A stretch of DNA of 64,000 bases, from NCBI RefSeq assembly GCF_036417845.1, contig NC_089981.1, positions 79,029,268 through 79,093,267 of the forward strand, given 5' to 3'. Made by a program: the position numbers and the translations under genes. The notes under the pieces are model-generated. The model did no database searches. It was given only the letters and a program-made list of their open reading frames with translations, and was not told where the DNA came from. The DNA is from Apteryx mantelli (Eukaryota > Chordata > Aves > Apterygiformes > Apterygidae). Positions 28,401-40,400 of the stretch are shown here, piece by piece. How positions within the stretch are numbered: the stretch's first letter is position 1; every line of letters begins with the position of its first letter.

Positions 28401-31400
28401 TTCAGTCCAGTCTTTTCTGGTAGCCAAGATTTCTCTTTTGATGTTTTGATAATATTCTGAAGAACCATCCTTAAAATATTCTTCATGTGGATAGCTGTAA
28501 ACACTACTGAATTTAAATATATTGTGTAGAGCTAAAACCTAGAACAGTTTCTATGCAACAACTACAGCGAAAAACTACTTAAATGGAGTATTTTTGGTCT
28601 ACTGGCATACGAATTCAAGCAGGAATGACGAGCAGTGATAAGATGTTCTACAGAAACAAGACAGGCCACAGTTGTGACAGGAACAAGATAGGCTAGATCA
28701 AGTTTCACCTAAATAGGCAAAGTTGCACTAGGGGAGCTTTGCCATCCTCTCATTGTGCAATATTAAGCTTTGTTTGATATTATAATAAAGTTATGACAAA
28801 TATTAAGTATTCATCTTAAGTAAATTTACATATAAGGCTCCATCTGTCTCACAAGAGACATACATAAGTGATTTTTCTGTTGAAGGGGGCAATGACAAGG
28901 GCAGAAGTTCCAAGAGCAAATGATCCTAACAGCTATCAAAGACATTGCCATGATTCATTGTTTTAAACCAACAAAAGATTTTAGAAAGACTAATCAGCTA
29001 AAAACAAGAAAAAAAATGTATTTATGGCCACAAATACTATAGTTCAAGCATTACTCTATTCTTGGCAAAAATCTTTCCTCTCGCTGGATGTAATTCAAGC
29101 AGCAGAGAATATAAAACAGTAAACTGTGTATGATTGCCTCTTCATGTCAAAGGACAACGAATGTTTATCATCATTCCTGTCAACACCATACAGGATCCAG
29201 AGTGGAGAACAGAGAGAGAAATAGCACCAACAGTGCATTTAGTTCTTACTTTACAATCACATAAGCAAAGCTAGAGGAATATTCCACAGCTCAATCCATT
29301 CTCTTAATGGACAAAAGGGAAGAGAAAGAGTGAGCAAGTGACCCAGAAAGAAAGAAAACAAAATAAAACTATGAAGCATCAACAGAACTGGAACAACCCA
29401 CCTCTCTTACAAACAGAATAAGAGCTACATTTTCTATGTAGATCCTTACACATTAACTGCAGGAAGGCAAAATAATGAGTTCTCTGCTTCTTTTGTGATC
29501 CACAAAATTGTTGCATTAATCTTCTCTACATGCAAAAAGTTAGCAGCAGGAGAAGGAACAAAAAGCTAGTAAGAAACTGTATCTAGCCTGCTTCAACATT
29601 CAGGAATAGTATTGTCTTCCTTTAATGAATTTTGTTGGAAGCAAAAACACTTTCTGATCCCATGCAGTCTTCCTTCCTCCTCAGCAGACGTGTATCATGT
29701 TGATAAGTTTACTGGGAAAATAACTGGTAGAAACATTTCAGACATCTAAAACGCATCAACTTAAAAAATTAACTTCTTAGCAACTGGGACCATTTTAAAT
29801 AACTGGGAGGCTGGAGGAAATTTCTTAATAGGAAAGGGTTCCTTTGCTTTTGGAAGGATGGGGGGAAAAAAAATATCAATCTGATTGTTCTTCAAAAACA
29901 GATCGTATCTATATCTGCCAGGAAAACAAACCATCATATGAATGAATATTTGAGAGGGAAAAATGGGACTATATTAACACACATTGTACCACTCTTCCAA
30001 CTATTCCTACTAGTTGAATTCTTCTAAATAAAACAAAAAGCAAAACTTATAAAAGCCTTACTTAAAATAGAAAGGCACAACATACACATGCAGATCAGAA
30101 GTATATGGGAGTGTCCAAATCTGAAGCCTGTCATCCCTCCTGGACTGTCGGTATCTTTTAAAATAAGAATGTGGACTAAAATAAACATGTACCACTGAAC
30201 TTCCCCTTCCTTTTTTCCTGTCATTTCCCCTTCTGAAATAATAATTGAGAACACCTGTATGTGCTAAATCAGATTAATAATAAAAGTAATACAAGCATAG
30301 TGTAAATCCCTCCCTTTCTCTCATATAGTCCATAGATGCACTGTCTCCAGATTGAATTCCTGACCCAGTATAGTTATTTGGCTGATGGATTTACAGTTTT
30401 TAATTCTAGGTAGGTAATTATAAGTTTAGGCTATATGCACATATATATGGAGAGAGAGCAAGAGAAGGATACCACAATCATATCCTCTGGTTGCTTAATA
30501 TACTACCATCCTCAAAAGTCCTATATTAAAGAAGGAAGGGATTTTTTCCCCCCTCCTAAAAAGTATAAAGAGGTTTTGAATGTTCTAAATGAAGGAGGAA
30601 AGGTACACGCAATTTTTCACAGCCATGAATTTTGATCCTATATTAAATATAAAAACTACGTGAGATCCAAGAGGGCTTTGCCCCATGTAACAAAGCCCAT
30701 ATTCAGCACAACTATATACCTGCAGATTATGTAACTCACTCAGGGGAAAAGTAAATGCAGTCTCTGATCCTACAAAAACATTTTAACAAGATGACCCTCA
30801 TGACCTCTGAAAACCTCAAGGAATAATGTAGGAAATAGAAGAATTTAGAGTAAAACTGGAAGTAAAATTTGTTAAAAAGTATACAGTTTTTCATCATAAT
30901 ACATACATACATGAAATGGAAAGATACTTTTTATAAAGCTTTGGATTAAAATTACTGAATGTAAACAATTAAGAATACACTGAGAAATAATAGAGAAGTA
31001 TAAAGAACAGCAAGAGCTCAAAAGGATTAAAATACAATAATATATGCATGATATCACTAACTTTAATTTAAGGCTTGCCTGTTTTAATAACTTGTCCACG
31101 TTGCTACTCTATCTCCCCTCACTATTTTCATTTTTTTCCTCCTGCTTTATAAGCTCTACAGTAAATGCCTAATATGCAAATACATAATTTATTAAACTTG
31201 CTTAATTATATGTAACACTTACCTGATTAGAGCCTGAAATTATGGTGTATGAACTGTGTTTAGTGTCTGTGTTTTTTGATACAAGGTAAGGCACTCTAAA
31301 TATGTCATAAAGATTTTGAGCTATTTAGTTGTTAGTAACACACTAAACTAACTTTTGTTACCATCAGTTTGCTTTGTTCATTAAAATCTATACTGCCTCA

Positions 31401-34400
31401 TCTTCAATGTTGAGATATTTCCTACGTATAAAGAAATCAATTGCATTTCTAATTAGTTACAAAACAAAGAACATAGCAACGTGATATTTTAACTGAGTTA
31501 TAGAAATTACAAATCTCCACTGAATTTCACTACTTTTGAGAATCATATCCAAAAAGCAGACAGAGGGTTCACTTATAATTGTATCAAAAGGCTGCAGGAA
31601 AGTCCCATTGTTTTTATATATATATATAACATATATATATATCCCTAGATTTTATTGTGCACTATATATTTGTTTTGCCAAGCTAGTCTGGAACAATACA
31701 ATTCTTTTTCATTATGGGATGCAAGAATTGCTGGAACTTATTCTCTTCTTCTCAAGCACAGAAGGCCAACTATTTCTCTTTCCTTCCATTTAAGATAAAA
31801 GACAAAAATGAACAGATTTAATTTAAAATAATGTATATTGTTTTCCAAAGTGAAATATCCTTGTAAAAACACTACACTATCAGCACTTTGCATTATCAAT
31901 GTGAAAAATTAGAGGCAAGAAACTGATTTCAACTAGAAATAAACCACAGTAAAATTCAAACTATTACAGACCTTAAATTAAATAGGACACCTGCTTTTTC
32001 CCCCCCTCAAATTTACAGTAAAGATTGTTGTGCATCCATATCTAAATTCCTATTCCTATTTTTCCTCCAGAGATTTCAAAGGGTAATAAAGGTTAAAATT
32101 ATACATCCAAATCCCAGTTGTATAGAGATGAAACAAAGCAACAGAAATGTTAGCATGGATAACTTGTTCCAGCGCAAATCAAGAAACAGAAAGGAAACCC
32201 AGCCTCTACTTATGAGCCAAGATGAGTTGTCTGAAGAAAAACATTATTCACAACCAATGTGCTATGATCAGTGAGGACCATACATGCAAATACTTAAGTA
32301 CACATAGGGTAAACTACTTTTCTGAGTAGGCAGGCCAATACACAAACATATTTGTGCTTCCACAGCACCCTGCTTAGCTAAGATTTTCACAACTGTGGAA
32401 ATTTTAAATAGACACCTCAAGACCACCTTCAGGTGAAAATTAACTTATTAAAACTTGCACTTAAGATAGCTATAATTGAAACAAACAAACAAAAAACCCA
32501 GCTTCCTTAATTTATATACAGTCTATTTCACACTTCCTTCAGTATGATCAATCAAAAATCCATCGCTCATACTGGGGAAAGTGTAAGATAAAGACACATA
32601 CAGTGATATCAAATGAAGTTTACATGTTTCTTAAATCCATTTTACTGAGCTAAAAATGAGGTGTTTTATTACACTGTAACAACTGTAAGCTCAATGACTT
32701 TAGCAGAGTGTGATCTGTGGTAAGTGTATTTCCTTTTTCCAGTCAAAGGGTAAAGAAAATTAAAGTATAGAAAGAATTTGAGTTAAACATACCAAATACT
32801 TTCAAATTCAAAAATGCGCTTTCAAACAGAAATTATGTTTAGCATGCTTTTCTTCCTGAGAGAGGAAGGGAATTTGTACCAAATGTTTTCCAAATGATGT
32901 TAGAAACACGGTAGTATTTCTAAGTCCTCAGCACATCAGATTTTGTGTACTCCAGTATAACCACACACACCCCTAAATGACTACATTCACATTATTGTGT
33001 TCCTTCATATATTTGAAGGCACCTTTTCTCGCAAGAAAACTGCCAATACTTAACAGAACGAGAAGGATGACTGAATGACTTTGGTGCAGGGCAGGGAAAG
33101 GAAAAAAAAGAAATTTAAAGAAATTTAGTCGTAATCAGGATACTCTTTTCTCTGAGCACTGGAAGAGAGGCTGCCAAGACCTCACTGTTTGAAAAAGTTC
33201 TATACCATTTGTGAAATAATAAGATAGAGCTGACCAAAAGCTTTTTCCTGCTTCTGAAAAACTACAGGTAAGTACATGCACACTCCAAGATCAAGCTTGC
33301 TTACAGTTTTGTGCCAAGACCTTTCAGCACTTCAGAACTCTGAGGGCAGCAAACTGAAGAATAGGTGGTAGCCTCAGGAAGACCTTCCCCCTCCCTCAGC
33401 GAAACACCTATGCTTAGATGGACTATAAAATGTTTTTTTCTCACTATAAACTTGAACTGTAAATGCAAACATTCAACTGTAAAAAGTAGATCAAAGGAGT
33501 CAAAAGTTTGGTAAACATGAAAGTGAATCAGTTCAAAAGCTCTTTATATTTAGCTAAAAACAAGCAAAAGCACACTAGCCAACACATAAATTAAACCACT
33601 TTGTTATAGCTGGACCCCAAAAGCCCACTGGGGTAAATGAAGCAGTTTGTAGTTCACAGTTTAAACTGGTTCAAACCTAGTTCATGGTTTTACCTACTAT
33701 CAAGTGTTACAAAAGCAAATATTACTGTTCTTCACCACCTTAAAATAAGTGATGCTGTCAGGAATTTGGGATTTTATTGCCTTTTTATGTTTTCCTTTTT
33801 GCTTGTTGGGCTTGTGGGATTTTTTTTGCAAGAAATGGATACGAAACCAATTTGTTTCAAATGTAAAGCTTGGACTCTCATAGCATGTTCCCATATCAAA
33901 CAAGCTGTTGCTGAAATGGTAATAAATGGCAATAAAATGGTAGATAGACTAGCCTTAATACACTAAGAAGCTATTGAGAGAAAGAACCGAAAATGTTTCC
34001 AAGTGACATGGACTAGAATAGACACCAATCCATGTGATACAGTTTTAAAATAATTGCATCGATTCTGACACGATTTAGAAGCATAAAGGAGGTCAACCAT
34101 TACAGATTATTTCCACTACTGGAAAACCACAATTCAGACTTGCAGCTAAAATCTTCCAAAATTTATATAACTGGGAATAATAAAGGAGTATTTAAGGAAA
34201 TCAGGCATCAGGCATGCTGAGACATTCAGAGCTGCATGCAGAAATGAAGCTGCATACAGAGATGAGTTTCACAGTTTAGTTTTTTAAGACACTGTTTCAA
34301 GAATTCAGTAATCTCCTAAAGTGCACATATAGTCCAACTGTTTGGAGCCTAAGTAGTAGTTAACCCATTCATTATACCTGCAGAATAATACACAGTTGTT

Positions 34401-37400
34401 TTATTTCCAATAACTTGCTGTTTTTAAATACAGAGCAGGAAAACCTAACCACTTCTCTGTCAATGTATCTGAATAGCAACTTGCACCTTAAGGACCCTTT
34501 TTGACTATTTCTAATAAAACTAAACATTTAGTATACCCATATACTATAAATACTGTCTTAAAAGATTTATAAGAGATGGCTGTCAGCTCACGTACTTACT
34601 CATATGTCCAAATAATATGGCAGATAAGATGCCAGCAGGTAACTTACTGTTTCAGGCAAATAATCACTAGAATACCAATAGGTACAGCACTGTACAGTAG
34701 ACAAATTGCACTAGGAAAGAGGTTGGAAAAGGATTTTCTGATGTAAATGTACATTCAGAGCGCATCTCCTCAATTTAAAGAGTACCTGTTATTCCAAACT
34801 AAAATTTAACCCAGCTTCTTTGAGAAATTAAAATATATATAGTATATATGTATAAATGTATGTGTGCGTGTATATATATTTTTATATATACACACACACA
34901 CACGCACGCACGTAGGTACTTAATGGCTCTGGCAATCTTTGCTAGTCTCAAACCACCCTGTTCCTTTCCTTTAGAGATCATGAGAGCAAGGCAGGCAATA
35001 CTTTTTTCCACATATCAATATGTCCACTGGCTTTGGTCTAATAACTATAATGAAATCTCACAACTATTGTCAGCTATTCGCCTTTGTAGATCAATAGAAC
35101 TGCACAACTAGCCAAGGACATTTCGGTTTTTGGAAGGACAGGGTTTGCCCTATAGAATCAAAAATTGGCTCCCAGAAGAGGAGAAAAAGGACTGAAAATG
35201 TTTCCAATTCCCTTTATTAGATGCTAGCTAATGCACCATGCTCATGTGCATGGGGTCAACCCATGGGATTTGGAATCGGAAAATTCTCCTAGACCAGCCT
35301 GGCACAGACCTTGGGCACTGTACGGTTTCCTTGTTTTCATTTTGGAGGGCAGGGAAGTTGCTCTTCCCTGCCACCTGGGACACAGACCACATACTAAAAT
35401 TTTCTAGACATTCTCACCACACTCATTCTCCACCCTGGAGTTTTTTTCAGGCTGAAAGTCCCAGCAACCTAAACTGATATAACTGATTACATCCTTCCTG
35501 CAAGTTACACATTTCTGGCAAAATTCTTGTGCTGGTTCCAGTGCTTATCTGGCCCTGCACTGCGCTTGTTTCAGTGCGCTAAACTAACAGAAAAGTACCC
35601 TGGCAAAAAAAAAAAAAGAGAGAGAGAGAGAAAAGCAAACAGCTTCCTGCTGAGTTAGCATACTGAAACGGCTCAGCACAGAATCAGACAAATACCAGAG
35701 CCAACACAAGAGAGGCAGCAGCAGGGAAGGCAGGATTATGGCAGCCCCTGGAGTTAGATGAGCTTCAGCTACACAGAACTGAAGCCTCAGTTTCCCCCAT
35801 TCTCTGTCTATGGTAAGCAATAGTTTAGTCATGTGAAAGCTGAAATCCTTTGGTCAAACTTAAAGTAGATGAAAGGGTATGTAAGTGAAATACAGTGTCT
35901 GCAATAAACATGAGTCTAGACTAGATGAACTATTGTTTCCTGTTAAAGTTGGAATCCATTAAAATAGTAGTTTTAGAGCTATAATCCCCTCACACACAAA
36001 TAGAATTCTGCTGCTGAGCAAAGCAAAGACATGGCAATTAAAAAAAAGTCTTAATTGTATTTGCACTATTGAAGAACCAGGCTAAATTACAGTACAAATC
36101 TTAGAGGATGAGGGAATAATGGGCAGAAATTAGGAGGAGTGCAATACTGAAAAACGAAAAGAGTGACAGCAAAGTGGTGACCTTTACCTAAACATTATAT
36201 TGATTTATTAAAAATCCTATAATTTGGTATTCTTTGTCCTTCCTTTTTTTGGTCCCAAGTTCTTTTATATTTGCTTCTCAAGACTTCCTCAAAGACCACA
36301 AGTTTTACCAAAAACAAAATCCCTTCCTTGCTCCCGCTTCAGGGAAAATACAAAATATTACTAGATTCCCAAAAAAGATGTAAAAAATGGTGAGACATAA
36401 CTGTTATCTCTGAAGTAACAACACTACTGCACTGCAGAGATCTTACCTTTCATTTCACTGTTCTGTTCATCTGGTAAATAGCCAGAGAACAAAATTCAAA
36501 ACATGTCGCTTGGGGTACAGCATCACAATACAACTAAACTGAGTAAACAGCTCACTGATACTGAAATGGGAAGACTTCACTTCTCTTTCCCCTTCTCTGC
36601 TGTCACTCTCAGCCTCTTGCCTGCTCTCTCTTGTACCAGTGCTGACAATAACTGATCACAACATAACTGTGATTTAATGCATTTATACATTAGCCTGTGT
36701 GTACATACCATCTATTCAACGATTATTTTTGATATTTTTAGTGACCTGGATCAGTTTACTGAGACAAGCACTACAGTACGTTCAAAGCAAATGGTGGGAA
36801 CAAGCAGCCAGGAGAAAGGAAGAAGGAAACGGAGCCTCTTCCACTGGTCACAGGAAATGGTTAATTCAGCTCATCTGCATTGTGAAACCACAGCCTTGAA
36901 AGGAATTCAGTTGCTCCAACATCCTAGTCCACCACAACGATAAACCTGCACTTTCAAGTACAAGCAAGATTACAAACACTTGCTTACGAGCAAGATTTAA
37001 GAAAACTAATAGATTGACTTAAAATCTAGGTAAAGTGACTGAAAATTTATGTTCATAACATTTTTTTTCCTTGACTAAGCAGTTCATGTATTTGTTTGCC
37101 CTGTGATTTAGTACAGGATTTACACTTTGCCCTTTTAGTAGCATTATTGTTCTTGACACACAAATCTACTTCTGAAGGATGGTGTCTCTTATTGCACAAT
37201 ATAATTCTATTATTGGCTGTCATAAAAAATTGCTTTGAGAAACTCAAAACATTGAGTACATTCAATGGATACACTGCCTCATACATTAGATTTTTTCATG
37301 CTTCCAAGTTTAACTGATTCTAACGAAAGACTTTCAAACTATCAGAAAAATGTACCACCTCAAACTGCTAGAGTAAGTATTTTATAATATTTATTTACTA

Positions 37401-40400
37401 GGAGTCTTATAATTTAAGAATCAGTTAGCCAGATGATTCAGGACAGATGGGAAAGATCTTCACGAAGGAAGTGATAAAGGTGTTAAAGACAATTTAAATG
37501 ACCTAACAATATCATTTTTCAAGTTAAGAAAAAAAAACTCATTTTGTTGGGATTCAGTTAAAAGTTGAAATATTGTGAGCTACTTCATGCTTGTAATTAA
37601 TGTATGGCAATATTAAGTTTTTAAGTTGGACGTATATATAAGACTTGCAGGTTTTAACAGCAAGTCATGATGGAGAGGGAAGAATACACTTCTTCCTCCC
37701 TGAATTATGCAATAGTTTGATTCTTTAATCCTTTTTTTTTTTTTTGAAACTGCTAGTTTTTAATGACCCTAATATCTACACATTAGGCAGTAGAAAAAAA
37801 ACCTGGGTATAAAACCCCAGAGTTTTAGCTCCTGAATGTTTAAGATGATGAAATAAATGTGAGCTTTAACAGTAAGCATTAGACCGCAAATTCTTCACAA
37901 AATGCACTGTCTTTATTCTATGTACGGACAACTGTTAGCATAATGGGTTCTGTTCCACAGCTGTATGCTATATTAATATAAATAAATAATAGAATAAGCT
38001 AAAATGTTTTCTACAGTATAAGAAGATGGCCTGTATTTCACATCAAACTTCAATTTTCTAGATTAACATAACTTGAACCAGCAGAGTGGCATTTTGTTTT
38101 CAAATAAATACCTATTCTTTCTGAAGCCTGCAACAGGCAACATATTGATCTGTGAAGAGAAACGTAAATAGACATGATCATTTGTCTCAAAATTTTCTCA
38201 TACATTTCACTATAATACACATGGATCTATTACACATTTAAATACTATAGTATCAAAGTCACACATGAATAGTACTCTTTCTTTGACATACTGAACCTAA
38301 TAAACTTATTTTTATCATAGAACAGGCCACATTCCATCATCCAAAAAAAAAAAAAAAAAAAAGTGAAGTGATCCAAAAAAACATGAAATGGCCTTTAAGC
38401 TTTGTTGCAATAAATAACTCCATTAATAATGGCTGATAAACTTGCAAATTATTCTCTACAGTCAGTTCAGATTTATGCAGCAAACAAGGGTGACATCAGT
38501 ATTGCTGATAATTATACATCTCTGAATTAATTGCAATATATTTTATCTCAACATCACTGAAAATTCCTAAAATTAATTGTATTTTAAATGTATTAAAGTG
38601 ACATGTCTTCTTCTAGTCTACATACACAGACTATACAATGTAGAGCTGTAGTAGTAGCAACTTTTCTAAGGAAAGGGAACAGTGTACACTGATCTGGACA
38701 AATTCTGCTTTTAAATTAGGAATAAGCAATGCCCATTTTGGACTTGTTGGGAAAGGCTTTAAACTGAATACATTACAATGTACTAATTTGAAAAAAACAC
38801 TTTTTTTATTCATCTGAAAGGTAATTCAAAAATAACTACTGTAGATACACATCTTTGGTCTGTGTTTTATCAATTACGTTATCTGTCTTCATAGGTCAGG
38901 AACATATGTAGCAGTTAAAGAGATATTAATACACATTGTAATATTAGATCTCCACACTGTGATGCGTGTATTGTCTAGTCAGACATTAAGTACACACCAG
39001 TCATGGTTAACTTTCAAGCAGAGTTGCAATTTCACACAAAAATAACTAAACAAAACAAAAAAAAAACCCCACACTAAACACTCCCGAGACTTTTCAATAC
39101 TCTCACTTCTATTAAAACAGCAACCACCTTACCCTACATGTACGGGCACACATGCTCAACAGCCCTTTTACTCTACACCTTACACAAGGCCCCACAAGGT
39201 TCCATCTAGATGCATTCAAAAACGTAGATCTCAGCTGCAAGCACACTGGTATCAATATCAACTTCTCCCAGTTTGCTTAAAGGCAAAACCAGAAAAGCTC
39301 TGCAGTAATAGGTGCAAGGGGAAAATGAAATACTAACTATTCCTCCTCAGAGACTCAGTTCATCACAATTTTCTTATACAGCATCCATCACTTTCTCCTA
39401 TCTCCTTATACAGCTATTTATAGTCCGTACACCGTCAATGCCTTTGGCATGAAATATTATCCTCATATATGCCACAAAAGAATGATACCTAAAATTTAGG
39501 TAAGAAATAGGAAGTATTATGCCCTGCCTGGCTGTAGCAGCTCCTTTTTCCACTGCATCTCTTCTTGGGTAGGGAATAAGTGCTCTCCAAAAGTGCCTTT
39601 TTCTTGCCTGCTCACTAGCGTCCAAGGAATACAGCTAGCAGTTATCTTCAGAAGCATGCAATTTTGTAACTACCATCCAAGGAGAAAAGCACTCACTAAG
39701 GAAAAAACTTCCATCATTTTTTCAAAAACGCATGGCCAAACAAACAAACAAAACCCTACTGGGGCAGAATAAGAAGAAAATTAGGCTTCCCAAAACAGGT
39801 TACAGACTATGTGGTTGAAAAGGGAGATACATCTGCAATAATTTTGCAAGAAAACAACAACCATGGCTGTTTCAGTCAAAAATATTTCTTGTTTGCAAGA
39901 ATACCACACAGTTCTGGGTTTGCTATTTCTAAGAACACAATAAATACGAACTTTTTTTTCAGTTAAAAAAAGAGCACTATGTTCAAGGCTACATACTTTC
40001 AGTATAGTACTTTAGTAAAGGTGACATGTAGTGTAGCATCATAAGCATGTCCTACACATAGTGTTTACGTCCTGAAGGCAGTGAAAGGTTTATGATGAAT
40101 GTGCCTTCTCAACAACAACAACAAAAAGTGAAAAAGTGCAGTCTACATCTCATTACTTCTTTCTTGGAAGATCAACTGTGTTCAGGGACAACAGTATAAC
40201 TATTCTTACATTTCATAAAAACAAAGTAAAATAAGTGATACAAACTTATATGGACAGGATGTTAAGGAACAGAAGAAGAGGTATATTGATGGCAAAGAGA
40301 TCATAACCAACAAAAGTGCTCAGAAGCAACCCTGTTCCCCATCTGCAAAAACATCACCAACAAAAAAAAGCAGGAAAAAGGAAAAAAAAGGATTGTTCCA

